This document shows, piece after piece, positions 9,079 to 19,533 of a DNA stretch of 64,000 nucleotides. The translations under genes were made by a program, and so were the position numbers. The stretch comes from Winogradskyella sp. PG-2 (GTDB lineage Bacteria; Bacteroidota; Bacteroidia; Flavobacteriales; Flavobacteriaceae). Positions within the stretch are counted from its first letter, which is position 1; every line of letters starts with the position of its first letter. The DNA lies in assembly GCF_000828715.1 (NCBI RefSeq), contig NZ_AP014583.1, forward strand, positions 2,292,001 to 2,356,000, in the 5' to 3' direction. The notes under the pieces were generated by a model, which did no database searches, was not told the DNA's origin, and saw only the letters and a program-made list of their open reading frames with translations.

Positions 9079-9630
9079 TTGAAAACACTTTTGGTTAAAT
9101 ACAAACTAGTAATTCGTTTTATAATAACGTTCTTGTCTGTATATGCTGTATTAACAATAGGGTACTATTTGTATTTGAGTTTGTCTGATGGTTCTAAATT
9201 CTATCCAGATTATTTTACCAATTTAGTAGCAAGACAAACCAATACCTTACTGAATGGAGTGGGTTATGATGCGAATGTTATTCCGCATGCAATAGAATCT
9301 TCAATGAAAATTATTATTAATGGAAAGTTTGTAGCGCGTGTTATTGAAGGCTGTAATGCTATCAGTGTCATTATTTTGTTTTTGTCTTTTATTATAGCTT
9401 TTGCAGGTAAATTTAAATCCACATTATTTTATTGCTTTGCTGGTAGTATTATTATTTATGCTTTTAATTTAATTAGAATATTAATATTGTCTGTAGGCTT
9501 ATATCATTACCCATGGAGAAGAGAAATTTTGCATACTGTTATTTTTCCAATGCTTATCTATGGAACTGTTTTTTTACTTTGGATGGTTTGGGTTAATCGA
9601 TTCTCTAAAAACAAAAACATAAGTGAATAA
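9079..9630 (+). CDS. xrtF: Exosortase family protein XrtF
   Basis: Membrane cysteine protease-transpeptidase of the exosortase family, variant F of Flavobacteria. Of about 183 aa, most form membrane helices. The expected catalytic triad is present in order: Cys in ARVIEGCNAISV, Arg in FNLIRILILS, and His in REILHTVIFP. The open frame extends upstream into the divergent fRMsr gene, so the real start must be internal. I place it at TTG 9079 (then KTLLVKYKLVIRF), since no in-frame ATG lies near the first helix. Its partner gene follows with an 8-bp overlap. The substrate of XrtF is not established and no cognate sorting-tag protein is seen here. Confidence 0.85.
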   Translation: MKTLLVKYKLVIRFIITFLSVYAVLTIGYYLYLSLSDGSKFYPDYFTNLVARQTNTLLNGVGYDANVIPHAIESSMKIIINGKFVARVIEGCNAISVIILFLSFIIAFAGKFKSTLFYCFAGSIIIYAFNLIRILILSVGLYHYPWRREILHTVIFPMLIYGTVFLLWMVWVNRFSKNKNISE

Positions 9631-10051
9631 GGCTTTAAAATACATATTACTATTAGTATTATTTTTGGGACTTGTATCTATAAGAGCTTTTGAAGATGTT
9701 TTGTTTTATGATCCATATCTTACTTTTTTCGAAAATGATTATTTGTATATGGATAGCCCAAGGCGTGAAATTGCTAAATTGGTTTTTTATACTAGCTTAA
9801 GATTTTTCTTAAATACACTTTTGTCTTTAGGAGTATTATTTGTGATATTTAGTGATAAGAGTATAATTAGATTTTCAATTGTAGTATTCAGTATTGCTTA
9901 TATATTATTAATGATTCTATTCTTATATTTTGTTATAAATCCTAAGCAAGAGGATTACTACTTATTTTTTAATATTAGACGCTTTTTAATTCAACCCATC
10001 GGATTAATTTTGTTATTACCAGCCTTTTATTATTATGAGCTTAATCGTTAA
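9623..10051 (+). CDS. Exosortase F system-associated membrane protein
   Basis: A 142-aa integral membrane protein with about four hydrophobic segments, starting at a GTG that overlaps the end of xrtF by 8 bp. Recognisable features are RAFEDVLFYDPYLTFF after the first helix and the C-terminal end FLIQPIGLILLLPAFYYYEL. This family is known as the constant downstream partner of XrtF in Flavobacteria. Its biochemical role is unknown. The overlap argues for translational coupling. Confidence 0.85.
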   Translation: MNKALKYILLLVLFLGLVSIRAFEDVLFYDPYLTFFENDYLYMDSPRREIAKLVFYTSLRFFLNTLLSLGVLFVIFSDKSIIRFSIVVFSIAYILLMILFLYFVINPKQEDYYLFFNIRRFLIQPIGLILLLPAFYYYELNR

Positions 10052-10089
10052 GAGTTTTATAATTTAATACACGCTTTTTAATTATTTTG

Positions 10090-10097
10090 TAAATTTG
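10090..10097 (+). promoter_or_regulatory. -7 element directly before a GTG-initiated gene
   Basis: TAAATTTG, an exact TAnnTTTG, ends only 4 bp before the GTG at 10102. If it is used, the mRNA would be leaderless or nearly so. No -33 TTG is seen at correct spacing. Confidence 0.4.
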
Positions 10098-10101
10098 TCC
10101 T

Positions 10102-10509
10102 GTGAAGTTGCATACAACACATAGAATAGTATCATTTGGATTAGCATTTTTGGTGCTGCTCTCTACACTATCTTTTACTGTAGAGAAGCATTATTGTGGT
10201 GATAATTTGGTAGATACAGCAGTTTTTTCGGAAGCAAAAAAATGTGGTGGCATGGATGCAGAAAATACATCCTATGTAAAGAAGCCTTGTTGTAAGGACA
10301 CTATAGATATTGTTGAAGGCCAAGATGAATTAAATTCTATAGATTTCGAAGATTTAGATCAAATCGAAAAGCTGACCTTAACAGCATATATTTTTATCTA
10401 TTCTAATTTTTTAGAAAGCTTGCCGAAGCTTATTATTCCTCATAAGGATTATTCACCTCCCAATCTCACCAAGGACATTCAGGTCTTAGATGAGACTTAT
10501 TTAATTTGA
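10102..10509 (+). CDS. HYC_CC_PP family protein
   Basis: A 135-aa protein with an N-terminal membrane or signal segment and the three signatures that name the family: HYC (VEKHYCGDNLV), CC (KKPCCKDTID) and PP (DYSPPNLT). It starts at GTG 10102. Cysteines are concentrated before and within the CC motif, consistent with metal binding. It precedes a TonB-dependent receptor and an HMA-domain protein on the same strand, a known arrangement that points to import or handling of a soft metal such as copper. The exact function is not established. Confidence 0.85.
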   Translation: MKLHTTHRIVSFGLAFLVLLSTLSFTVEKHYCGDNLVDTAVFSEAKKCGGMDAENTSYVKKPCCKDTIDIVEGQDELNSIDFEDLDQIEKLTLTAYIFIYSNFLESLPKLIIPHKDYSPPNLTKDIQVLDETYLI

Positions 10510-10580
10510 TTTATATATAACTTTTCTCGAAGTGAAAGTACATTTTAGTGTACTAATAGTTATACCTACAAATCAAATAA

Positions 10581-12818
10581 ATGAAAATATATATATTAAT
10601 AATTCTGACTTTCCTGTCAATAGACGTGTTTGCCCAAGAACAGCTTAAAGGGATTGTTTTAGAAACTAGCAGTTCTAAAGAATTGCCTTTGCAAGGAGCC
10701 AATGTATATTGGTTGAATTCCACAATTGGTGTTATCACTAATGAAGATGGAACATTTTCCTTACCCTATAAATTCTCTTATAATAAACTAGTTATTAGCT
10801 ACGTTGGTTTTAAAACGGATACGATTACAGTTACAGAAAGTAAATTTATAAAACATGTGTTAAAAGCTTCTGATGAGTTAGATGCAGTAACAGTAACATC
10901 AAGAAAACAAGCGACTTCAAAATCGTATTTAAAAGCGACGAACACGCTTTTTGTGAGCAGTGATGAATTATTAAAAGCAGCTTGTTGTAACCTCTCTGAA
11001 AGTTTTGAAACCAATCCTTCAATTGATGTTAATTTTGCCGATGCAGTTTCTGGTACAAAACAGATTAAAATGTTAGGTCTAAATTCTCCTTACATTCTAA
11101 TTACAACTGAAAATATTCCAGCAATTCGTGGAGCATCTCAAGCTTATGGTTTAACTTTTATTCCTGGTACTTGGGTAGAAAGTATTCAAATTACAAAAGG
11201 AAGTGGAAGCGTGGTTAACGGTTTTGAAAGTATAGCAGGTCAGATTAACGCTGAGCTTGTAAAACCTTCAACTGATAACAAGTTATTTGTTAATGCTTAT
11301 GCAGGTGTTAATGGTAGGCTAGAATTAAATACTCACATTAACCAAAAAGTTTCAGATAAGTGGAGTACAGGCTTATATCTACATGGTAATTTACGAAATC
11401 AAAAATTTGATAGAAATAATGACACATTTTTAGATATACCGTTGAAAGAACAAATCAATGTAATGAATCGTTGGCAATATATCAATGGAGAAAAAGGCAT
11501 TGTTAGCTTTATCAATTTAAGGTACTTAAATGATAATACGCAATCAGGACAAATGGATTTTAATCCAGATTTAGATAAGGGTTCAACTAATCTTTGGGGA
11601 AGTGAAATCAATACAGAACGTTTTGAAGTGACTACGAAATTAGGTTATGTAAACCCTGAAATACCTTATCAAAGTTTAGGGTTTCAAACGGCTTTTAGTC
11701 ACCATAAACAAATATCTTATTTTGGGTTAAACCTATATGATATTAAACATAACAGTTTCTATTCTAATTTGGTATACAATAGTATCATTACAGATTCGCG
11801 TCATAACATAAAAACAGGTTTAAGTTTTACTTATGATCACTACGATGAACTTGTAAATACAGATATATACGAACGCACAGAAAACTCAGTTGGTGGTTTT
11901 TTTGAGTATGCATATGATGATTTAGACAAACTGACTATGACAGCAGGTGTAAGATTAGATCAGCATAATAGACTTGGCTTTTTTATAACGCCACGTTTAC
12001 ACCTTAGATATACTCTATGGGGAAAATCGGCATTGAGAGCTTCTGTTGGTAGAGGAAAACGAAGTGCTAATATTTTTGCTGAAAACCAAAATTTGTTTTC
12101 GAGCTCTCGACAGATTAATATCTCAAATTCTGGAGGGAAAATCTATGGTTTAGACCCAGAAATTGCATGGAATTATGGAGTGAGTTATTTACAAGGGTTT
12201 AATTTATTTGAGCGAAAAGCCGACGTTACTTTTGATTTTTATCGTACCGAATTTCAGAATCAAGTTATTGTAGATTGGGAAAATCCTTTTGAAGTAAATT
12301 TTTATAATCTTGATGGTGAAAGTTATGCGAATAGTTTTCAGTTAGAATTTAATTATAATCTATTTGATGGTTTTGATATTAGAACCGCGTACAAGTATTA
12401 CAATATAAAAACAGATTATAATTCTGGTCAGTTAGAAAAGCCTTTAATACCGAAAAATCGAGTATTTGCAAATGCGTCTTATGAAACATCTATAAAGGAA
12501 AATGAATCTCAATGGAAGTTTGATGCTACTTATAATTGGTTAGATTCACAGCGTTTTCCTAATACAGATTTAAGTTCTGTTCAATTACGATTACCTGAGT
12601 ACTCTCCAACTGTTGGGACGTTAAATCTGCAAATAACTAAAGTCTTTTCTTCAAAATTTGAAGTATATTTAGGTGGTGAAAACGTGACAAATGTACGTCA
12701 ACCAAGTCCAATTGTAAGTGCTGATAATCCTTTTGGATCAAATTTTGATACTAACTTTGTATATGGCCCAATTTTTGGAAATATGTATTATGCAGGATTG
12801 CGATATAGAGTTAAATAA
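10581..12818 (+). CDS. TonB-dependent receptor with carboxypeptidase-like N-terminal domain
   Basis: Outer-membrane 22-strand receptor of 745 aa for energised uptake. In order: signal peptide (MKIYILIILTFLSIDVFAQ), a CarboxypepD_reg-like domain (about residues 22-100), a plug domain (IKMLGLNSPYILITTENIPA, ITKGSGSVVNGFESIAGQIN), then the beta-barrel ending MYYAGLRYRVK. A CC pair (KAACCNLSESFE) lies just before the plug. The neighbours, HYC_CC_PP upstream and an HMA metallochaperone-like protein downstream, suggest that the ligand is a metal or metal complex, probably copper. That substrate is inferred from context only. Confidence 0.92.
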   Translation: MKIYILIILTFLSIDVFAQEQLKGIVLETSSSKELPLQGANVYWLNSTIGVITNEDGTFSLPYKFSYNKLVISYVGFKTDTITVTESKFIKHVLKASDELDAVTVTSRKQATSKSYLKATNTLFVSSDELLKAACCNLSESFETNPSIDVNFADAVSGTKQIKMLGLNSPYILITTENIPAIRGASQAYGLTFIPGTWVESIQITKGSGSVVNGFESIAGQINAELVKPSTDNKLFVNAYAGVNGRLELNTHINQKVSDKWSTGLYLHGNLRNQKFDRNNDTFLDIPLKEQINVMNRWQYINGEKGIVSFINLRYLNDNTQSGQMDFNPDLDKGSTNLWGSEINTERFEVTTKLGYVNPEIPYQSLGFQTAFSHHKQISYFGLNLYDIKHNSFYSNLVYNSIITDSRHNIKTGLSFTYDHYDELVNTDIYERTENSVGGFFEYAYDDLDKLTMTAGVRLDQHNRLGFFITPRLHLRYTLWGKSALRASVGRGKRSANIFAENQNLFSSSRQINISNSGGKIYGLDPEIAWNYGVSYLQGFNLFERKADVTFDFYRTEFQNQVIVDWENPFEVNFYNLDGESYANSFQLEFNYNLFDGFDIRTAYKYYNIKTDYNSGQLEKPLIPKNRVFANASYETSIKENESQWKFDATYNWLDSQRFPNTDLSSVQLRLPEYSPTVGTLNLQITKVFSSKFEVYLGGENVTNVRQPSPIVSADNPFGSNFDTNFVYGPIFGNMYYAGLRYRVK

Positions 12819-12870
12819 TGTAAATTTCTGCATAAACAAGAATTCTAATAAATAAAAAAATAAATTTTAG

Positions 12871-13242
12871 ATGAAAAAAGTAATTTTAATAGTTGCATTA
12901 TTAGTAACCTCAATAACCTTTGCTCAGAACAAGAACGCAAAAGCTTCAATAGAAGTGGATGGTGTTTGTGGCATGTGCAAGGATCGAATAGAAAAAGTAG
13001 CGATAAGAACTAAAGGAGTGAAATCTGCAGTATGGAATATTGATACTCACGAGTTAAAACTTATTTACGATGAGCGTAAAACTAGTTTAACTACAATTTC
13101 TAAGAATCTAGCTTCAGTGGGACATGATACTAAAGAAATAAAAGCAACAGAAGAACAGTATCAATCTGTTAATCCATGTTGTAAATACCGTGATGAAGAT
13201 GTGAAGAAAGATCACAAAAATGAGAAAGGAAACGGAAGATAA
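12871..13242 (+). CDS. Heavy-metal-associated (HMA) domain protein, exported
   Basis: A 123-aa protein with signal peptide (MKKVILIVALLVTSITFAQ) and one ferredoxin-like HMA domain with metal-binding motif GVCGMCKDRIEK. The C-terminus carries a second CC pair (VNPCCKYRDED) and a charged tail. The signal peptide places it in the periplasm, where it could take metal from the preceding TonB receptor. It lies 52 bp downstream of that receptor and before a terminator, so it closes the cluster. Confidence 0.9.
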   Translation: MKKVILIVALLVTSITFAQNKNAKASIEVDGVCGMCKDRIEKVAIRTKGVKSAVWNIDTHELKLIYDERKTSLTTISKNLASVGHDTKEIKATEEQYQSVNPCCKYRDEDVKKDHKNEKGNGR

Positions 13243-13246
13243 TATT

Positions 13247-13278
13247 AAAGCCTGAATTTTAGTTCAGGCTTTTTTTTA
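13247..13278. terminator. Bidirectional terminator after the metal cluster
   Basis: Stem AAAGCCTGAA / TTCAGGCTTT with a 6-nt loop and eight or more Ts on the plus strand; A-rich on the other side, so it can also serve the convergent DUF6090 gene. Confidence 0.85.
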
Positions 13279-13309
13279 TTAAGTTTTAAAAAGAATTTTA
13301 TTATTGAAG

Positions 13310-13948
13310 TTAATCTAATACCTTCAAAATACTATCACAACTCTTAATACCTTGTATTGTCGCATCACGTTTTATATTTAAAGAACCACGAGCACTTTGC
13401 ATAATATTTTTCAGTAATTTTTCATCTTTAAATGGGGATTTACCTTCAGATATTAAATCGTAATCTGTATGATGTATAAAGTAATTTCCTAAATAATCTC
13501 TGTTTATTATTTCTTGCCTTTCATAGGCTTTGAGAATAGTTTTATAATCTGAGTAATGCTTTAGAATGGTAGTTTTAAGTTCAAAGTCATTCATTAATTT
13601 TAAATCACCAGAATTTACGAGAGTTTGATGTGTGTAATCTTTTGGTGTGAAGTTGGTGAGGTTGGCAACAGCATAAACACCTCTTAATCGTACGTTTTTA
13701 TTTGGCACATCTTTACCTAAAACTGAAATGACATCCTCAGCTTGTTCTATTTTAGAATTTATTTTTGTGAGATTAGCTGCTAATTGTACTTTGTCATCTT
13801 TAATATCTAGCTTAAGATTATGAATGTATTGTTCCTTTTGAGTTTTACTAGCTCTATCTTCTCCCCATTCATTCATCCCAAAGGCTAATGATATACCAAT
13901 AATTACAATAAGTATTTCACCTAAAGCGTAGGTGAGTTTCTTTTTCAT
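13310..13948 (-). CDS. DUF6090-like membrane-anchored protein
   Basis: A 212-aa protein with one N-terminal membrane helix (ALGEILIVIIGISLAFGMNEW), the pattern shared by DUF6090 proteins in Flavobacteria, followed by a mostly helical soluble part (KEQYIHNLKLDIKDDKVQLA, QTLVNSGDLKLMNDFELKT). I recognise the family but no function is known. It is monocistronic between two terminators. Confidence 0.7.
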   Translation of the reverse strand: MKKKLTYALGEILIVIIGISLAFGMNEWGEDRASKTQKEQYIHNLKLDIKDDKVQLAANLTKINSKIEQAEDVISVLGKDVPNKNVRLRGVYAVANLTNFTPKDYTHQTLVNSGDLKLMNDFELKTTILKHYSDYKTILKAYERQEIINRDYLGNYFIHHTDYDLISEGKSPFKDEKLLKNIMQSARGSLNIKRDATIQGIKSCDSILKVLD

Positions 13949-14005
13949 GTTTAATTGTAGTCTGTTGATTTCCTCTAAATTAATAAAAATAAAACGAGCA
14001 AAAAT

Positions 14006-14033
14006 AAAAGCCTTTGATTTTCATCAAAGACTT
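14006..14033 (-). terminator. Terminator of groESL
   Basis: On the minus strand: TCTTTGAT-gaaa-ATCAAAGG followed by a T-rich tail, about 50 bp after the groEL stop. Confidence 0.75.
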
Positions 14034-14082
14034 TCGTTGTATATACGTATGAGTGAGATAACTCATCTGTAGCAATTTGCTA

Positions 14083-15720
<1,638 letters not shown>

Positions 15721-15751
15721 TTAATTTTTGAATAGGTTTTATTATATAGTT

Positions 15752-16027
15752 TTAAATAATCGCTAAGATGTCGCTCTCACGCATCATTAAATAGTCTTTT
15801 CCTTCTAACTTAAGTTCTGTACCTCCATACTTTCCATAAAGTACAGTATCACCAACTTTCACAGTTAAAGGTTCATCTTTTTTTCCGTTGCCAATAGCAA
15901 CAACAGTTCCCTTTTGCGGTTTTTCTTTTGCATTGTCAGGTATAATAATACCAGAAGCCGTAGTTGTTTCAGCTTCTTTTGGTTCAACAAGAACTCTATC
16001 TGCTAAAGGTTTAATGTTTAAAGCCAT
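15752..16027 (-). CDS. groES: Co-chaperonin GroES (Hsp10)
   Basis: A 91-aa lid protein for GroEL. Family landmarks are [14 protein letters not shown] at the start, the mobile loop around [18 protein letters not shown], and the C-terminal [20 protein letters not shown]. First gene of the groESL operon, with a promoter about 50 bp upstream. Confidence 0.99.
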   Translation of the reverse strand: MALNIKPLADRVLVEPKEAETTTASGIIIPDNAKEKPQKGTVVAIGNGKKDEPLTVKVGDTVLYGKYGGTELKLEGKDYLMMRESDILAII

Positions 16028-16078
16028 TTGTAATATGTTTTTAATTGTTTGATTTATAATTTACGCTTTTGCGTAGTT

Positions 16079-16111
16079 CGAAAATTATGCCAATAAATTA
16101 AGACTGACAAA
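16079..16111 (-). promoter_or_regulatory. Promoter of groESL
   Basis: On the minus strand TTTG (16108-16111), then 20 bp, then TAATTTTC (one mismatch to TAnnTTTG). A short inverted repeat ACGC-aaa-GCGT lies between the promoter and the ATG (near 16063-16074) and could be a regulatory site. No CIRCE element was recognised. Confidence 0.5.
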
Positions 16112-16141
16112 GTTTCAGATTATCTGTTGGGTATTAGAAAC

Positions 16142-16169
16142 AAAAAAGCCAACTTTATAGAGTTGGCTT
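16142..16169 (-). terminator. Terminator of the miaB-secG operon
   Basis: On the minus strand AGCCAACT-ctataa-AGTTGGCT followed by TTTTTTG, 27 bp after the secG stop. Confidence 0.85.
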
Positions 16170-16195
16170 AATTCTTTTATTGTAATACTAAGGTA

Positions 16196-16549
16196 TTAGT
16201 TACCATCGGTTGTTCCATCTGTTGTAGCAGCATCATCAGTAGCTGCTGGAGGAATTGTCGTTGGGATTTCAGTTGCTTCGTCTGTATCTAAAGCTTTAGA
16301 TTCGGTAACCACGCCAGAATCAATAGTTAGGTTAGAAGCTAAAATAAGAATGATTAAAGCCGTTGCTAAAAACCATGTACTCTTATCTAAGAAGTCACTA
16401 GTTTGCTTTACACCACCAACTTGTTGTGTGCCTCCACCACCAAATGATGACGATAAACCTCCTCCTTTTGGATTCTGTACCATAATTACTACAACGAGTA
16501 AAAACGCTACGATTACGATAAGTATTAAAAATATTGTAAATGCACTCAT
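16196..16549 (-). CDS. secG: Preprotein translocase subunit SecG
   Basis: Small membrane subunit of the SecYEG channel. The 117-aa product has the two SecG helices (TIFLILIVIVAFLLVVVIMV and FLATALIILILASNLTI) joined by the typical Gly-rich cytoplasmic loop (QNPKGGGLSSSFGGGG). The C-terminal acidic, Thr/Ala-rich tail is usual in Flavobacteria. It is the last gene of a compact minus-strand operon. Confidence 0.93.
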   Translation of the reverse strand: MSAFTIFLILIVIVAFLLVVVIMVQNPKGGGLSSSFGGGGTQQVGGVKQTSDFLDKSTWFLATALIILILASNLTIDSGVVTESKALDTDEATEIPTTIPPAATDDAATTDGTTDGN

Positions 16550-16550
16550 T

Positions 16551-17474
16551 TTATAAAGTATTATTGTCTTTTAATTCTTGGATCAATTTTATTTGGTCTG
16601 CAAAGAAACTACTTTTTTCTGGATATTTCAAACTTAAAATTTTATAAGATTGAATGGCTTTATCATAGTTTTTTTGCTCTAAGTATATACGTGCCAAAGT
16701 TTCAGTCATTATACTATCTGATACATCATCGTCATTATTGACGAGTATTGGCTTTGGTGAATTACCTTTAATTGGTTTTATTTTTGGATTATCACCTATA
16801 AACTTATCTATTATGGCAAGTTTATCTTCAAGAGGTGAAGTTGTATTACTTATTGAAATTTCAGTTTCGACTTCATCTTCATTTCTTACAATTGGTTTAA
16901 AACTTGTAATTTTTAACCATTCTGAGAATGAGTGACTTTCGGATTTATCAAATTCTAAAGGAGATCCGATTTTAAGTTGCTTCTCTGTAGTGATATTTTT
17001 TACATCAACTGCAATGATAGAATCTTCAATCCTTGGGCATTTTGATTTAGGAATTGCATTATCTTTTGCTTTAAATAAATTGGGGTCTAAAACACCTTCT
17101 GTAGCTTTTATTTGTTCCTTTAAAGCATCATCAATCATAACGCTTTTATCAATTGAAATATCATCAACAGCGTTAACTTCTATAGATTTGATGTGTTCAG
17201 AATTCTGTTTAATTTGTTCAGAAATTTCATTCTGATTAAAAATTTTTGAAGTAATATAATCAAACAAGACACTACGATCTGCAGTATGAGCAGCAGTAAT
17301 TTTTAAGGCATTATTATACTTGTAGCTTTCTTTTTGTTTAAGACCTTTAAGGTATAATGCTTTTAAAGGTTGAAAATAGGGATATTCTTTAATTTGAGTA
17401 GATAATGCATCTACTTGAGATGCTGTAACAGCTTCTGGATGTTGTAATAGGTATGTGAGTTCTTGAAGCTGCAT
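16551..17474 (-). CDS. Hypothetical protein with C-terminal TPR-like motif
   Basis: A 307-aa cytoplasmic protein with no signal peptide. The C-terminal part (ETLARIYLEQKNYDKAIQSY, then KILSLKYPEKSSFFADQIKL) has the look of a single tetratricopeptide repeat. The middle is low-complexity and acidic. It is widely encoded between lptE and secG in Flavobacteriaceae, but I know no assigned function. It is separated by 1 bp from secG and 3 bp from lptE, so it is part of this envelope-related operon. Confidence 0.75.
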   Translation of the reverse strand: MQLQELTYLLQHPEAVTASQVDALSTQIKEYPYFQPLKALYLKGLKQKESYKYNNALKITAAHTADRSVLFDYITSKIFNQNEISEQIKQNSEHIKSIEVNAVDDISIDKSVMIDDALKEQIKATEGVLDPNLFKAKDNAIPKSKCPRIEDSIIAVDVKNITTEKQLKIGSPLEFDKSESHSFSEWLKITSFKPIVRNEDEVETEISISNTTSPLEDKLAIIDKFIGDNPKIKPIKGNSPKPILVNNDDDVSDSIMTETLARIYLEQKNYDKAIQSYKILSLKYPEKSSFFADQIKLIQELKDNNTL

Positions 17475-17477
17475 AGT

Positions 17478-17981
17478 TTACCAATTCGCTAATGAAGCAT
17501 TGAAAATATCTTGTGTTAAACGCTCAAAAATAACCTCAAAAGCTTCGTCTTTTGTCCCTCCAATTAATTGGGCTTCTGCAGGGTAATCAAAGAAGAAAGA
17601 AAAAGGTTTTTCAAAATCTTTTTCTTCGTCTTTAGTATTAATATACCTTACATTTACTCTAATAGTTAATCTATTTTGTGCAGCTGTATTCTGAGCAGTG
17701 GCAGTCATAGGTGCAATTCTGTATTCAGTAATTTCACCCTCAAATATTAAGTCAGCACCAGTAGTAACTAAATTTAAACTGGTTTGGTTTACAATTAAAT
17801 CTTGTAAAGCATTTGTAAAATCAATATCTAGACCTGGCTCAACTAAATCTGCATTATTCTGAAAGAAATTCACCTGATACGTTTTAGCATCTCCTGTATC
17901 TGCACCTGTGAAAGAATATGGGCCACAACTAATCATTGTAATGCAAATTGAAAAAAGTACGATATATTTTAATGCTTTCAT
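17478..17981 (-). CDS. lptE: LptE-family LPS assembly lipoprotein
   Basis: Outer-membrane lipoprotein that plugs LptD during lipopolysaccharide insertion. The 167-aa sequence has a lipoprotein signal peptide ending in ISCGPYSFTGADTG, and the Bacteroidota LptE pattern with NRLTIRVNVRYINTKDEEKD and a final helix FEVIFERLTQDIFNASLANW. Length is normal. It lies directly against its neighbours in the operon. Confidence 0.85.
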   Translation of the reverse strand: MKALKYIVLFSICITMISCGPYSFTGADTGDAKTYQVNFFQNNADLVEPGLDIDFTNALQDLIVNQTSLNLVTTGADLIFEGEITEYRIAPMTATAQNTAAQNRLTIRVNVRYINTKDEEKDFEKPFSFFFDYPAEAQLIGGTKDEAFEVIFERLTQDIFNASLANW

Positions 17982-18173
17982 TTAATAAGTATTAGGGCGT
18001 TTCATAGTAATAAACGCATAAATTTTGCCTCCTTCTATAGTAAATGAAGTCGTAATTAGTCTATAACCTTTATAGTGTTTTTCATTAATTAAATCCTCTG
18101 CTTCTTTACGAATTGCTTCAGAACTATTTGGACCAAAGGTCATTCTTAATCTAAAAATTTCTACTGCTTTCAT
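17982..18173 (-). CDS. Small conserved-looking hypothetical protein, 63 aa
   Basis: The 63-aa reading frame (starts MKAVEIFRLRMTFGP, ends IYAFITMKRPNTY) ends exactly where lptE begins and has coding-like composition. It has no membrane segment. I do not recognise a family. Its tight spacing makes it likely to be translated with lptE. Confidence 0.6.
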   Translation of the reverse strand: MKAVEIFRLRMTFGPNSSEAIRKEAEDLINEKHYKGYRLITTSFTIEGGKIYAFITMKRPNTY

Positions 18174-18262
18174 TAATTGTTATTCTAAATAGAAAGATAA
18201 AAATCAACTTTAACTAAACTCTAAAATGAATAGTTTCTTATTATTGATTTCATAATCTTTTC

Positions 18263-19531
18263 TTAAAGATCAAATTGTTTTATTTTCCGATATAACGTAC
18301 GCTCACTAATACCAAGTTCAGCTGCGGCTAACTTACGTTTTCCACTATGACGCTCTAAAGATTTTTTTATCAACTCTAGTTCTTTATCATGTAAAGATAG
18401 GGTTTCTTCTTCTTCAATTTCTTCAGCAAAATGATATTTATCCTCTACATCAGAAGATACTAATGTTTCACTTACCTCTCTGTGTTCAGGAATGGATAAT
18501 ACTTCTAGATTTTCTACAGTGGTGTCAAAATTATCTGTTTTGTCTTCACCGTAGATTTTCTGAATTAAGTTTTCGTTATCTTTTTGAACATCAGAAATAT
18601 TACCATGCTTCATAAGTTCCATGGTGAGTTTCTTAAGGTCGTTTAAGTCACTTTTCATGTCAAATAACACCTTGTATAAAATCTCACGCTCACTACTAAA
18701 GTCTCCTTCTGATTTAGAATTATTAATCACAGCCGGAAGATTACTTCCTGTACTTGGTAAATAATTTTGAAGTGTTAAAGCATTTATTGTCCGCGTTTGT
18801 TCTAAAACAGAAACTTGTTCCGCTACATTTCTTAACTGACGAATATTACCATTCCAACGATATTTTAAAAGCGATTGTATGGCATCGTCAGTAAGTTTTA
18901 CCGTTGGCATTTTATATTTTAATGCAAAGTCACTCGCAAATTTTCTAAATAATAAATGAATGTCATCTTTACGTTCTCTTAAAGCTGGGAGGTTAATATC
19001 TATAGTACTTAATCTATAATAAAGATCTTCTCTAAACTTTTCTTTCTTAATAGCCTCAAACATATTAACGTTTGTTGCAGCAACAATTCTTACATCTGTT
19101 TTTTGAACTTTACTTGAGCCTACTTTTATGAACTCCCCATTTTCTAAAACTCGTAATAAACGGACTTGAGTTGTTAATGGTAGTTCACCAACTTCATCTA
19201 AAAATATGGTACCTCCATCTGCAACTTCAAAATAACCAGAGCGTGTAGATGTTGCTCCTGTAAAAGCGCCTTTTTCGTGTCCGAAAAGTTCACTGTCAAT
19301 GGTACCCTCTGGTATTGCTCCACAGTTTACGGCAATATATTTGCCATGCTTTCTATGTGAAAGCTGATGTATAATTTTAGGAACACTCTCTTTACCAACA
19401 CCACTTTCTCCAGTCACTAAAACTGAAATATCAGTAGGAGCGACCTGAATCGCTTTTTCTATAGCACGATTAAGCTTAGGATCATTTCCTATAATGCCGA
19501 AGCGTTGTTTTATGGCTTGTACTGATTCCAT
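18263..19531 (-). CDS. Sigma54-dependent transcriptional activator (AAA+ / Fis HTH)
   Basis: Activator of RpoN-dependent promoters. The 422-aa protein begins directly with the AAA+ domain: Walker A GESGVGKE at 41-48, the sigma54-contact loop GAFTGA at 88-93, Walker B FLDE near 110-113. A linker of about 150 residues follows, then the Fis-type helix-turn-helix at the C-terminus (LAAAELGISERTLYRKIKQF). There is no N-terminal receiver or sensory domain, so its activity must be controlled otherwise. It lies 2 bp after a lipoprotein gene in the miaB operon. Its target genes are unknown. Confidence 0.93.
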   Translation of the reverse strand: MESVQAIKQRFGIIGNDPKLNRAIEKAIQVAPTDISVLVTGESGVGKESVPKIIHQLSHRKHGKYIAVNCGAIPEGTIDSELFGHEKGAFTGATSTRSGYFEVADGGTIFLDEVGELPLTTQVRLLRVLENGEFIKVGSSKVQKTDVRIVAATNVNMFEAIKKEKFREDLYYRLSTIDINLPALRERKDDIHLLFRKFASDFALKYKMPTVKLTDDAIQSLLKYRWNGNIRQLRNVAEQVSVLEQTRTINALTLQNYLPSTGSNLPAVINNSKSEGDFSSEREILYKVLFDMKSDLNDLKKLTMELMKHGNISDVQKDNENLIQKIYGEDKTDNFDTTVENLEVLSIPEHREVSETLVSSDVEDKYHFAEEIEEEETLSLHDKELELIKKSLERHSGKRKLAAAELGISERTLYRKIKQFDL

Positions 19532-19533
19532 GT

